Shown one piece after another: positions 6,670-15,749 of a stretch of 16,414 nucleotides of DNA. The notes below the pieces were generated by a model that ran no database searches, was not told the DNA's origin, and worked only from the letters and a program-made list of their open reading frames with translations. Made by a program: the position numbers and the translations under genes. How positions within the stretch are numbered: the stretch's first letter is position 1; the number at the start of each line of letters is the position of its first letter. The stretch lies in NCBI GenBank assembly GCA_902795675.1, contig CADBLZ010000034.1, positions 1 to 16,414 on the forward strand, read 5' to 3'. This stretch comes from an uncultured Erysipelotrichaceae bacterium (lineage in GTDB: Bacteria > Bacillota_I > Bacilli_A > RF39 > UBA660).

Positions 6670-8469
6670 CTACTTATTATCAGCTTGAAGGACAGCTAGG
6701 AATGCTTCTTGTGGAACTTCTACGCGACCTACCATTTTCATTCTCTTCTTACCTTCTTTTTGTTTTTCAAGTAATTTCTTTTTACGAGATATGTCGCCAC
6801 CATAACATTTAGCTAATACGTTCTTACGCATTGCACTTATTGTTTCACGAGCAATTACTTTTGAACCAACACTTGCTTGTAATGGAACAATAAATAATTG
6901 ATGTGGTATTAGTGTACGAAGAGATTCAACTATGTGTTTACCTCTTTGGTATGCAAGGTCTTTATGAACGATCATTGATAAAGCATCAACTATATCACCA
7001 TTAATTAAGATATCCATCTTAACTAAGTTAGATGCTTTATAACCACATAATTCGTAATCAAATGAAGCATATCCTTTAGAAATACTCTTTAATTTATCAA
7101 AAAAGTCATAAACTATTTCAGCTAATGGAATTTCATAGTGAATATTTACTCTTGTTGGATCAATATATTCTATACCAATATAATCACCACGTTTGTCTTG
7201 GCATAATTCCATTATTGGACCAATGTATTCAGAAGGAACAATAATATTAGTTCTAATATATGGTTCTTTTATTTCTTTAATAGATGCTCTATCAGGCATT
7301 AATGCAGGAGAATCTATTTCTACTTCTTCATTATTTGTTAAAGTTACTTTATAGATAACGGATGGACTTGTAGCAATGATATCAATATCAAATTCTCTTT
7401 TGATACGAGTCATTATGATATCCATGTGTAATAAACCTAAGAAACCTGTTCTAAAGCCAAAACCTAAAGCTTCACTTGTTTCAGGTTCAAATTCTAATGC
7501 TGCATCGTTTAGTTTTAGTTTTTCTAAAGCTTCACGAAGATCAGGGAATTTGTTTGGTTCTAATGGGAAGATACCACTATAAACCATTGGTTTCATTGGT
7601 TTATAACCTGGAAGTTGCTCTAATGCTTCAGCACGTTTAGTTGTTAAAGTGTCTCCTACTCTAACAGTAGATATATCTTTAATAGAAGCTGCTACCCAAC
7701 CAACTTCTCCACATTCTAGCTTTTCTCTTATTTCTTCTTTAGGATGGTTAACACCTAATTCGGTTATTTCATATTCAGCACCAGTAGCAAGCATTTTGAT
7801 AGTGTCATTTTTTCTTATTTCACCCTCAAATACTCTTACTAAAGCGATAACACCACGATATGAATCAAAGTGTGAATCAAAGATTAATGCTCTTGTTTTT
7901 TCTTCATTTGATGACTTTGGAGATGGAATTCTTTCAACAATAGCATCCATGATTTCTTTTACACCTTGACCAGTTTTAGCAGAACATAATAAGATTTCTT
8001 CATCTTTAAATCCTAGAGTTTCGATTAGTTCTTTTTTTACTTTAGGAATATCGGCATTAGGTAAATCTATTTTATTAATAATCGGAATTATTACTAAGTC
8101 ATCATTCATTGCTAGATAAAGGTTTGCTAATGTTTGTGCTTCAATACCTTGAGCAGCATCAACAATTAATAACGCTCCTTCACAAGCTGCTAATGAACGA
8201 GATACTTCATAACTGAAATCGACATGGCCAGGAGTATCTATTAAGTGAAGTAAGTAATCTTCATTTTGATATTTATATGTTAGTTCTACAGCATTTAGTT
8301 TAATAGTTATTCCACGTTCACGTTCTAGATCCATTGAATCTAGAATTTGGTCTTTCATATCATGAGATGATACTTCACCAGATAGTTCTAGTATTCTATC
8401 TGCTAGAGTACTTTTACCATGATCAATGTGAGCTATTATACTAAAATTACGCATTTTGTCTTGTTTCAT
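6670..8469 (-). CDS. lepA: Elongation factor 4 (LepA), ribosome back-translocase GTPase
   Basis: A 599-residue, full-length LepA. GTPase motifs: AHIDHGKST at 13-21, DTPGHVD from 78 and NKID at 132-135, then SAKTG. The C-terminal LepA-specific domain is present, with YGGDISRKKKLLEKQKEGKK and the ending VEVPQEAFLAVLQ. LepA acts on ribosomes and helps translation or assembly under stress. The ATG at 8469 has GGTGA seven bases before it; a second ATG five codons in (MRNFS) is a less likely alternative. It is the first gene of a two-gene unit with the HD-domain hydrolase. Confidence 0.97.
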   Translation of the reverse strand: MKQDKMRNFSIIAHIDHGKSTLADRILELSGEVSSHDMKDQILDSMDLERERGITIKLNAVELTYKYQNEDYLLHLIDTPGHVDFSYEVSRSLAACEGALLIVDAAQGIEAQTLANLYLAMNDDLVIIPIINKIDLPNADIPKVKKELIETLGFKDEEILLCSAKTGQGVKEIMDAIVERIPSPKSSNEEKTRALIFDSHFDSYRGVIALVRVFEGEIRKNDTIKMLATGAEYEITELGVNHPKEEIREKLECGEVGWVAASIKDISTVRVGDTLTTKRAEALEQLPGYKPMKPMVYSGIFPLEPNKFPDLREALEKLKLNDAALEFEPETSEALGFGFRTGFLGLLHMDIIMTRIKREFDIDIIATSPSVIYKVTLTNNEEVEIDSPALMPDRASIKEIKEPYIRTNIIVPSEYIGPIMELCQDKRGDYIGIEYIDPTRVNIHYEIPLAEIVYDFFDKLKSISKGYASFDYELCGYKASNLVKMDILINGDIVDALSMIVHKDLAYQRGKHIVESLRTLIPHQLFIVPLQASVGSKVIARETISAMRKNVLAKCYGGDISRKKKLLEKQKEGKKRMKMVGRVEVPQEAFLAVLQADNK

Positions 8470-8487
8470 AGTTTTTTCACCACGCTT

Positions 8488-8496
8488 ATTATATCA
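8488..8496 (-). promoter_or_regulatory. Extended -10 promoter for lepA
   Basis: TGATATAAT on the minus strand, 18 bases before the lepA ATG and six bases behind the U-tract of the DUF1003 gene terminator. The expected -35 place lies inside the hairpin (about 8511-8516) and shows no TTGACA resemblance. Confidence 0.65.
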
Positions 8497-8502
8497 TACA
8501 AT

Positions 8503-8528
8503 AAAAAAATAACTCTATTAAAGTTATT
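8503..8528 (-). terminator. Intrinsic terminator of the DUF1003 gene
   Basis: Stem AATAACT with AGTTATT, a 7-base loop, and a run of seven T on the minus strand. The TAA stop codon at 8524-8526 forms part of the stem. Confidence 0.85.
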
Positions 8529-9201
8529 TCTTTTTAGGCTTATTAGTCTTTTTAGGTTTATTTTTTTGTTGTTTAATTTGATTTAGTTCGTTAACTAGTT
8601 CTTCTTTTTCTCTTTGTAAACGAGCAACTTGTCTTTCTAGTTTTACTATTCTTTCATTTTCTTCTAGTTCACGGAAGTTTTCTTTATCAATATATCTAAC
8701 CATTTTATTTTGAGCACTTAAGACTTTTTTGATATTGTCATGTAAGTCTTCTAGAATTAGTTCTGATTTTAAATCTATTTGGTAATCATTTTGGTTACGT
8801 AGTGAATCTTTCTTACCTTGTCTATTTTGACTCATCATGATGATTGGTGCTTGTAAAGCACTTAAACAAGATAGTACTAAGTTAAGTAATACAAATGGAT
8901 ATGGATCCCATGCTTTATTAGCTAGGAAGGCTACATTAACAATAATCCAACCAATTAGGAAACCAGAGAAACCAATAATGAATGGCCATGAACCAGCAAC
9001 TTCAGCAACTTTATCTGCTAGTTTATCACCCCTAGTTTCATTTTTGTCTTCTTCTTTATCGACATCGAATGAAATAGGTTTATCGATAAGCATTTCAATT
9101 AGTTCGTCTTCGTTTTGAGAATCGATTGTTTGTTTAAGTAATTTTTTTACAATTTCTTTTTTGTTAACTGAATTATTATTTGAATTATTAACACTTTGCA
9201 T
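8524..9201 (-). CDS. DUF1003 membrane protein with coiled-coil tail
   Basis: A 225-residue protein. The DUF1003 core is recognisable: GDKLADKVAEVAGSWPFIIGF, a first membrane helix at about 72-93, then WDPYPFVLLNLVLS leading into a second helix at about 102-124, and APIIMMSQNRQ followed by the usual polar NDYQIDLK segment. An Asn/Ser-rich N-terminal extension (1-60) precedes the core. The C-terminus is a heptad-like coiled coil (about 175-212) ending in a lysine-rich tail (KPKKTNKPKKK). Both ends are probably cytosolic. I chose the ATG at 9201; a GTG at 9234 is inside the promoter -10 region. The gene stands alone between its own promoter and terminator. The family's function is not established. 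Confidence 0.85.
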   Translation of the reverse strand: MQSVNNSNNNSVNKKEIVKKLLKQTIDSQNEDELIEMLIDKPISFDVDKEEDKNETRGDKLADKVAEVAGSWPFIIGFSGFLIGWIIVNVAFLANKAWDPYPFVLLNLVLSCLSALQAPIIMMSQNRQGKKDSLRNQNDYQIDLKSELILEDLHDNIKKVLSAQNKMVRYIDKENFRELEENERIVKLERQVARLQREKEELVNELNQIKQQKNKPKKTNKPKKK

Positions 9202-9224
9202 AACTACCAACCCTATTCTTATTA

Positions 9225-9233
9225 ATTTTATCA
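9225..9233 (-). promoter_or_regulatory. Probable extended -10 promoter for the DUF1003 gene
   Basis: TGATAAAAT on the minus strand, 23 bases before the ATG, between the topA terminator and the DUF1003 gene. A weak TTTAAC lies 17 bases upstream as a possible -35. Confidence 0.5.
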
Positions 9234-9257
9234 CAATTTATTTTAAAGTTAAACAAT

Positions 9258-9282
9258 AAAAAAAGTAGAATTATTCTACTTT
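9258..9282 (-). terminator. Intrinsic terminator of topA
   Basis: Inverted repeat AAAGTAGA with TCTACTTT around a 5-base loop, followed by a run of T on the minus strand. The topA TAG stop (9276-9278) is inside the hairpin. It closes the rbgA-topA operon. Confidence 0.85.
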
Positions 9283-11519
9283 TCTTTTTCAAATTCACAC
9301 ATCTTATTTGAACATTCTATTTTATGTGTTCCTTCAACTAGCATTTCACCACATTCTGGGCATTTTTCACCAGTTGGTTTTTTGCTAAATGTTGTACGAC
9401 ATTTAGGATAGTTGTTGCATCCATAGAATGTATTTGTTTTACCAAATTTATGTGATACTCTTTCAACAATCTTACCAGTTTTACAATTTGGACATTTGCA
9501 TACTTCAACAACTTCTTTTTCTTCTTTTTTAATATATTTACAAGTTGGGAAGTTTGAACAAGCAACAAATTTACCATAACGACCTTTTCTTTCGACTAAG
9601 TCGCCACCACATTCTGGACATTTTTCACCAGTTGGGATTGGTTCTTCTTTTGGCTCAGTATTTTCTACTTCACCATCTGTTTCTGGTTTTGGTTGTTCTA
9701 CGTGTTCAGTGTACTTACAAGTTGGATAGTTTGAGCAAGCTATAAACTTACCAAATTTACCATTACGTTCAACTAAGTCACCGCCGCATTCTGGACATTC
9801 ACGACCTACTTTAACAACTAACTTAACAGCTGTCTTTTTAGTTTCATCGATGTCACCAGCTATTTTTTGGTAAGCATCAGTTAATACAGCATTTCCTTCT
9901 TCTTTCTTTTCAGAAATATCATCTAACTTATCTTCCATTTCTTTGGTATAAGTTTCATTAATAAAGTTATTAAAGTTTTCTTGTAAGAATTTATTTTCTT
10001 GTTCCCCTAATTCAGTTGGGAATAAGTTCTTTTTATCTTTATCAATATATTTATGTTGGAAGTTACGATCAATAATAGTTGCATATGTTGAAGGACGACC
10101 AATACCTTTTGATTCAAGTTCTTTTACTAAAGATGCTTCAGTATATCTTGCAGGTCCCTTCTTTTCATGCTCTTCTTTTTTAACTTCAGTAGCTTCAATT
10201 TCAGTATTAACTTCTAGTTCAGGAATTACTGTATCTTCAACTTTTTCATATGTACTATAGATTTTAGAATAACCATCAAATGTAGTTACGCTTCCAGTTG
10301 CATGGAATTCGTAATCGTTATTCATTAAAGTAACATCAGTTGCAAGATATTTTCTTGGAGCCATTAAAGCAGCTAAACTTCTAGCATAAATAAGAGAGTA
10401 TAATTTGAACTCATCTTTATCTAGATATTTTTCAATTGATTCAGGAGTACGATAAATAGATGTTACACGGATACATTCGTGAGCATCTTGCATGTTTTCA
10501 TCTTTCTTTTGTTTTTTAACAAAACCTACATAGTCTTTACCATAATTCTTTTCAATATATTCAAATGTTTCATTAATAAATTCAGGAGACATTCTTTCAC
10601 TATCTGTACGCATGTAAGTTATTAAACCTACTGTACCAGCACCAATCTTTTTACCTTCATATAAATGTTGAGCTACAGTCATTGTTTTCTTTGAATTGAA
10701 TCCACTTAATTGATTGATTGCAGTTTGTTGTAAGGTACTAGTTTTAAATGGTGCTAGTGACGCTTTATCTTTTTCTTTTTTATCAATATTAGTAATTAAG
10801 TATTTAGGCGATAATGAAGAGATTACTTTATCTGCTTCTTGTTCATCTGGTATTTCTTCATATTTTTCACCTTTATATTTTTTTAAACCAGCTTCAAATT
10901 TTGGAAATATAGAAGTTATTGTATAGAAGTTTTCATGAACGAAATTACGAATTTCTTCTTCACGATCACATATTAGTTTTAAAGCTACTGATTGAACACG
11001 ACCAGCTGCTATACCACCAGATACGTATTTCTTTGATATAGCTGATAATTTAAAACCAATTATACGATCAAGGATTCTTCTTGTTTCTTGTGAATGAACT
11101 AAATCCATATCAATACTACGAGGATTTTTCATTCCTTCAAGAACAACATTTTTTGTAATTTCATTAAATGTTACACGATCATATTCGCCTTCTTTTAATT
11201 CAAGAACTTCTTTTAAATGCCAAGCTATAGCTTCACCCTCACGGTCGGGGTCGGTTGCTAGATAAACATGTTTAGCATTTTTAACTAAAGCTTTTAAGTC
11301 TTTAACTGTTTTAGCTTTACTTGAAGATATTTCATATACAGGACTAAATTCATAAGGATTTTTAGTTTCATCAATATTAACACCTAATCCTTCTGATCCT
11401 GCTATTTTTAAATCTCTAACGTGTCCTTTAGAGGCAGATACGATGTAATTATCTTTACCTAAAAATTCACTTATGGCAATTGTTTTATGTGGTGATTCTA
11501 CAATTATTAGGTCTTTCAT
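9276..11519 (-). CDS. topA: DNA topoisomerase I (type IA)
   Basis: A 747-residue enzyme that relaxes negative supercoils. The TOPRIM domain has Glu8 in VESP and the metal site DPDRE at 90-94. The catalytic tyrosine is Tyr302 in GLITYMRTDS, with Arg304 beside it. GIGRPSTYATII at 472-483 is also typical. The tail carries three clear C4 zinc fingers (starting near 575, 634 and 673) and a fourth, shorter one (720-741: CPEC and a CSNKMC pair). The first two fingers are near-duplicates and are joined by an acidic, Pro-rich linker. The ATG at 11519 has AAGGAG before it and follows the LtaS-like gene by only five bases, so it is the last gene of this operon. Confidence 0.97.
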   Translation of the reverse strand: MKDLIIVESPHKTIAISEFLGKDNYIVSASKGHVRDLKIAGSEGLGVNIDETKNPYEFSPVYEISSSKAKTVKDLKALVKNAKHVYLATDPDREGEAIAWHLKEVLELKEGEYDRVTFNEITKNVVLEGMKNPRSIDMDLVHSQETRRILDRIIGFKLSAISKKYVSGGIAAGRVQSVALKLICDREEEIRNFVHENFYTITSIFPKFEAGLKKYKGEKYEEIPDEQEADKVISSLSPKYLITNIDKKEKDKASLAPFKTSTLQQTAINQLSGFNSKKTMTVAQHLYEGKKIGAGTVGLITYMRTDSERMSPEFINETFEYIEKNYGKDYVGFVKKQKKDENMQDAHECIRVTSIYRTPESIEKYLDKDEFKLYSLIYARSLAALMAPRKYLATDVTLMNNDYEFHATGSVTTFDGYSKIYSTYEKVEDTVIPELEVNTEIEATEVKKEEHEKKGPARYTEASLVKELESKGIGRPSTYATIIDRNFQHKYIDKDKKNLFPTELGEQENKFLQENFNNFINETYTKEMEDKLDDISEKKEEGNAVLTDAYQKIAGDIDETKKTAVKLVVKVGRECPECGGDLVERNGKFGKFIACSNYPTCKYTEHVEQPKPETDGEVENTEPKEEPIPTGEKCPECGGDLVERKGRYGKFVACSNFPTCKYIKKEEKEVVEVCKCPNCKTGKIVERVSHKFGKTNTFYGCNNYPKCRTTFSKKPTGEKCPECGEMLVEGTHKIECSNKMCEFEKEK

Positions 11520-11524
11520 ATTAC

Positions 11525-13630
11525 TTAATTCTCCTTGTCTTCTGTACTTTCAGCTACGGAAGTCTTAGCATTTTTAATTGCTTCTTCACGATAATTAAAG
11601 TAATCAGTTTTAATAGCTAAGTTAGACATATTAATTCTTTGTTTTACTGTGCTATTAATCTTAACAACTTCATCATCGGTATATGTATTATTAGCTGAGA
11701 AATATGATATTTTACCAGTAGTAGCATTATAAAAGGCTTTATCATCTTGCCATGATCCATCAGCAAAGATTACTCTATCTTCATAGTTATTAGATAAGAT
11801 ATCTTTACCAAAATATAAACGAGGATCATAATCTGTGAAATCCCAAAGGTTAGCTATTGTTGGTACAATATTTACATAAGAAGTATAAGTATCAAATTTA
11901 GCACCTTTATGTTCAGAGTTATAAATGATAAATGGTGTTCTATCAGTTTGTAGGTTTTCTGTTACGTCATAATCAAAGTATGTATTTAATACATTTGATT
12001 GTAGACCATATGGATAATGATCACCATATAGGACGATAACTGTATCATCTAATTTACCTTGTGCTTCTAATCCTTTTAGAAGTTCACCGATAGCATTATC
12101 AAACTCTTTAAGCTTAGACATATACCTCTTAAGTGATATATCATAGTTAGTATCACTAAATAAGTCAAGGTATTTATCTCCGTACTCACTACTTTGAGTA
12201 TATGGTTGATGAGCTGTCACGCTTGTTAACCATACCATATATTTATCTTGATCTTTAGTTAACTCTAATACTTTTTCAACTAGTTCAACATCACTTGGCC
12301 ATTCTTGATATACATTAGAATATGGAATACCAAGTTCTTGAACACCATAGAAGTGTCCACTACCCATGTTTGGATGAATGATTGAACGATAGTAATATTG
12401 ATCAGTGTAGTTATGATATGAACTTGTTTCATAACCAGCATTATTAAATAAACTGAAAATAGATTCAGGATATTTGTTATTACGATATAGATTAGCTGTA
12501 CATGCATTATTAATAGTAAATAATGATGTCATACCACTTATTTCGTTATTACCTGTAGAGCATGAATTACGTGGACTATAGTTATTAGTCCATGACATAC
12601 CTTCACTATATAGTTTATACATATTAGGATAATACTTTTCATTTAATATGATATTGGTAGTTGATTCCATCATAATAACGATTAAGTTTTTATTTTTATA
12701 AATACCAGTATAATCATTTTTATCTTCAATTGGTTGAGATAATAAATAATTATTTAATGTTATATAGTTATTATTACTTTCTTTCTTAGCTAATTCTTCC
12801 CATAAAGAATCATCAATATGACGTGTATAATCACTTTCTACTTGTTTTGGTTTTGATAGTTCAACTGTTTCTAAGTTAACAGCTTGTTTGTTACCAAAAT
12901 AAGTATAACGAATATCACTAAATAAATAGACATTGTAACCAAATTGGTTAACTGCTATATTTGGTAATTCGGGGTTAAAGAATAAATCTTTATTGGATTC
13001 TAATTGTAATTTATTTTGCATAAAACCAGCTGATAGTGATGAATAAAAGAAGACAGAGCAAACAGTAGCTATTACAACTGCATTTATTTTAGATACAATA
13101 TCAGCATTCTTTTTATCTTTAATAATTCTCTTAGTATTTTTTTCTTTTCTTTCTTTAGAATCAAATTTATCAGCGAAATCGATTTCTTCGTTACGTTCAG
13201 ATATATAAATACGACGATCAATAAAGATATACCAAATAATTAAAATTATAATTGGTAAGAAGATTAACCAAAATGATGGTTTAAATGAATGAAAGTAATC
13301 TGTTACATAATCTCTTACAGCCATAGCTTGAGGAGCATTACCTAAAGACATGTATGTACCAACATAATTCTTAAATCCACTTTGAACGACCCCATCTATT
13401 TGGCTAGCTAGACAAGTAATAAATACAAGTATGTTACCTGCTATACGACCTGTAAATGAATATAATGCACCTAGTAATAAGCTGATAATATTAACAGCTA
13501 AGAAAATTCTTAGGACAGCCCAGTCAATGATTGATAAACCATTAACTAGTCTAAAAATTATTTCACTTAAAAAGAGTACTACTGTTAGTAGTAAATAGTT
13601 TTTAAAAACTTTACTATACAATAATTTCAT
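11525..13630 (-). CDS. LtaS-like membrane sulfatase / phosphoglycerol transferase
   Basis: A 701-residue protein with about five N-terminal membrane helices (in the ranges 10-28, 36-60, 62-82, 119-137 and 183-200) and a large outer alkaline-phosphatase-fold domain. Metal and catalytic residues of the LtaS type are visible: Glu322 in MMEST, the likely nucleophile Thr359 in NSCSTGNNE, His474 in TAHQPY, and Asp537-His538 in YGDHYP. Related enzymes build lipoteichoic acid by moving glycerol phosphate from phosphatidylglycerol, or modify glycolipids; which one applies is not decidable here. A charged cytosolic loop (about 138-182) interrupts the helices, as a variation. Its ATG overlaps the rnhB TGA (ATGA) and has GGTGAT 3 bases before it. 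Confidence 0.85.
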   Translation of the reverse strand: MKLLYSKVFKNYLLLTVVLFLSEIIFRLVNGLSIIDWAVLRIFLAVNIISLLLGALYSFTGRIAGNILVFITCLASQIDGVVQSGFKNYVGTYMSLGNAPQAMAVRDYVTDYFHSFKPSFWLIFLPIIILIIWYIFIDRRIYISERNEEIDFADKFDSKERKEKNTKRIIKDKKNADIVSKINAVVIATVCSVFFYSSLSAGFMQNKLQLESNKDLFFNPELPNIAVNQFGYNVYLFSDIRYTYFGNKQAVNLETVELSKPKQVESDYTRHIDDSLWEELAKKESNNNYITLNNYLLSQPIEDKNDYTGIYKNKNLIVIMMESTTNIILNEKYYPNMYKLYSEGMSWTNNYSPRNSCSTGNNEISGMTSLFTINNACTANLYRNNKYPESIFSLFNNAGYETSSYHNYTDQYYYRSIIHPNMGSGHFYGVQELGIPYSNVYQEWPSDVELVEKVLELTKDQDKYMVWLTSVTAHQPYTQSSEYGDKYLDLFSDTNYDISLKRYMSKLKEFDNAIGELLKGLEAQGKLDDTVIVLYGDHYPYGLQSNVLNTYFDYDVTENLQTDRTPFIIYNSEHKGAKFDTYTSYVNIVPTIANLWDFTDYDPRLYFGKDILSNNYEDRVIFADGSWQDDKAFYNATTGKISYFSANNTYTDDEVVKINSTVKQRINMSNLAIKTDYFNYREEAIKNAKTSVAESTEDKEN

Positions 13631-14274
13631 CTTATCACCACATTTTTATCTTCTTTAATTAAATCACTAACAGGTTTATAAGTAAACCTATAATTTTTAA
13701 GTAAACCATATTTACGAATATTTTCTAGATGTTTTTTAGTTGGGTATCCTTTATGTTTTTTAAATTCATATTCAGGGTATTCTTTATCTAATTCTAGTAA
13801 TAAACGATCTCTTGTTACTTTAGCAATTATACTACCTGCTGCAATAGATAAACTTTTAGCATCACCATGAATAATTTTAGTGTATGGTGTTTCAGTTGGT
13901 AGATCCATTGCATCAGTTAAGATATAATCAGGTTTTATTTTCATATCTTCGATTGCTAACATCATTGCTTTACGAGAAGCTTCTAAGATATTAATACGAT
14001 CTATTTCATCGGCTTCAACAATACCTATCCCAACAGATATAGCATCTTTCATGATAACATCATATAATTCGTCTCTTTTCTTTTCAGAAAGTTGTTTGGA
14101 ATCATTTAGATATTCATGATGATAGTTAATTGGTAAGATAACACATGAAGCTACAACAGGACCAACTAAAGGTCCACGACCTGCTTCATCTACTCCACCA
14201 ATTAATTTGTAACCTTTTTTATATAGATCTTTTTCGTAATCTAATCTATTTTCCGCTTCTACTTTGTATAGCAT
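13627..14274 (-). CDS. rnhB: Ribonuclease HII
   Basis: A 215-residue enzyme that cuts RNA in RNA-DNA hybrids and removes single ribonucleotides from DNA. The catalytic set is visible: Asp29-Glu30 in GGVDEAGRGPLVGPV, Asp121 in ILTDA and Asp138 in IHGDAKSLSIAAGSIIAK. NDSKQLSEKKR and KHKGYPTKKHLE are also diagnostic. It overlaps the preceding unknown gene by 29 bases, and the AAGGAG for its ATG lies inside that gene. The stop is TGA in an ATGA overlap, which shows that TGA ends translation in this genome. Confidence 0.96.
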   Translation of the reverse strand: MLYKVEAENRLDYEKDLYKKGYKLIGGVDEAGRGPLVGPVVASCVILPINYHHEYLNDSKQLSEKKRDELYDVIMKDAISVGIGIVEADEIDRINILEASRKAMMLAIEDMKIKPDYILTDAMDLPTETPYTKIIHGDAKSLSIAAGSIIAKVTRDRLLLELDKEYPEYEFKKHKGYPTKKHLENIRKYGLLKNYRFTYKPVSDLIKEDKNVVIR

Positions 14275-14887
14275 TGCTCATAATCTCCTTGTTTTGTGGA
14301 AGTTTCATTAAGTCTTCTAGTTTAACTTCTTCAGCCACAAAATAATTATATGCGTTTTCAGCATCAACTATATCATTAAATACTTGATATGGTTTATAGT
14401 ATGTTGTTCTAACAAATAGATTTAAGAATTCTTTATCACTCATATGAACAACATTATTAAAATTAATATTAGGATATCCATATTTTTGTAAGAATGAATA
14501 TCTTTTATTCATTTTAGTAGTAGACATTCTAAAGTCTTTTGGTTTTTGTAATAAATGATGTAATCTTACTGAGTTTTCTTCATCTTCAATCAAACCTAGG
14601 AATAAATATTTTTCACCGATTATCTCTGTTTGATTAATGAATGAGAAATCATTTGTTAAAATAGTAAAGATTTGTTTACTACTTAAACCAATATAAGAAG
14701 CATATTTTACTAACTTATTCATTCTAGTTATAAAATATTCATCTGTTCTACCAGCAGATTCACCTGTACGTGAATGTGTTAAATAGATTCTTAAACGTTT
14801 ATAGAATTTTATTTTTTCATCGTCGGTTAAGTCTTCGTTAATATTTAATTCTTCTTCTAAATATGTTCTTATTACATCACTTATCAT
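14246..14887 (-). CDS. Unknown helical protein between rbgA and rnhB
   Basis: I do not recognise a family. The 213-residue protein is soluble, has no signal peptide or membrane segment, and appears almost all helical. It holds at least two similar helix-turn units: one around YASYIGLSSKQIFTILTNDF and one around KYGYPNINFNNVVHMSDKEF, each an aromatic-Gly segment followed by a polar helix. This is faintly like helical-repeat nucleic-acid-binding proteins, which is only a suggestion. It begins six bases after the rbgA stop with AGTAGG as ribosome binding site, and overlaps rnhB by 29 bases, so it is surely expressed with these ribosome-assembly and DNA-maintenance genes. Confidence 0.8.
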   Translation of the reverse strand: MISDVIRTYLEEELNINEDLTDDEKIKFYKRLRIYLTHSRTGESAGRTDEYFITRMNKLVKYASYIGLSSKQIFTILTNDFSFINQTEIIGEKYLFLGLIEDEENSVRLHHLLQKPKDFRMSTTKMNKRYSFLQKYGYPNINFNNVVHMSDKEFLNLFVRTTYYKPYQVFNDIVDAENAYNYFVAEEVKLEDLMKLPQNKEIMSNAIQSRSGK

Positions 14888-14894
14888 AAGTTAC

Positions 14895-15749
14895 CTACTT
14901 TCTATCAAAAGTTATACCTTTAATTTTTTCTTGTTTAATATCTTCTAGGATACGATTGGATACTTTTTTGTAATCAACATTACCACCAGATACAATAGCA
15001 CCAATACGATGACCTATTATATCATACATGATATCTAAGTTATCATTATCTAATTCTTCAATGTTATATAGATTCTTTAAATAATCTTTATAATAATCAT
15101 TTAACATATTTAAGATATAGATAGCTACTTTATCAACTGGTAAGATATCTCTTGGTATAGCACTCATAGATGCTAAATTAAGAGCAACATTCTCATCAGT
15201 TAAGTTAGGCATTAGGATACCTGGAGTATCTAAAATACTAATATCATATTTAGTATTTAACCATGTTACTTCTTTAGTTACACCTGGATTGTTACCTATA
15301 TTAGCAACATTTTTGCCAGCCATACGATTAATAAATGTTGATTTACCAACATTTGGTATGCCGATTACTAAAGCTCTGATTGTTTTGTTATTTAAACCTT
15401 TAGATGATCTTTTATCTTGAATAAATTGAGTTAATTCTTTTGTTAAGTTAACTATTTCATTAATTGATTTATCATCTTTTAAGTTAGTTAGTATTACTCT
15501 ATACCCTTTATCTTCATAATATTTAACCCATTTATTAGTTATATTAATATCTGCTAGATCTTTTTTATTCATGATAATAATACGTGGTTTATTTTTTATA
15601 AGATCATCTAAATCATTCATTTTAGATGAATATGGTATACGAGCATCTAAGACTTCATATACGATATCTATTAAGTCATATTTTTCTTTTATTAATCTTT
15701 TTGTTTTAGCCATATGACCAGGATACCAATGTATTTTTTGATCTGCCAT
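14895..15749 (-). CDS. rbgA: Ribosome biogenesis GTPase RbgA (YlqF)
   Basis: A 284-residue circularly permuted GTPase needed for late assembly of the 50S subunit. The motif order is permuted as expected: NKKD (G4) at 61-64, then GIPNVGKST (G1) at 130-138, the NNPGVTK region (about 153-159), and DTPG (G3) at 174-177. The family's N-terminal HWYPGHM is present at 7-13. The C-terminal helical domain is complete. The ATG at 15749 follows GTGTGAT by 5 bases. It is the first gene of an operon that continues through rnhB to topA, and it has its own extended -10 promoter 28 bases upstream. Confidence 0.96.
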   Translation of the reverse strand: MADQKIHWYPGHMAKTKRLIKEKYDLIDIVYEVLDARIPYSSKMNDLDDLIKNKPRIIIMNKKDLADINITNKWVKYYEDKGYRVILTNLKDDKSINEIVNLTKELTQFIQDKRSSKGLNNKTIRALVIGIPNVGKSTFINRMAGKNVANIGNNPGVTKEVTWLNTKYDISILDTPGILMPNLTDENVALNLASMSAIPRDILPVDKVAIYILNMLNDYYKDYLKNLYNIEELDNDNLDIMYDIIGHRIGAIVSGGNVDYKKVSNRILEDIKQEKIKGITFDRK

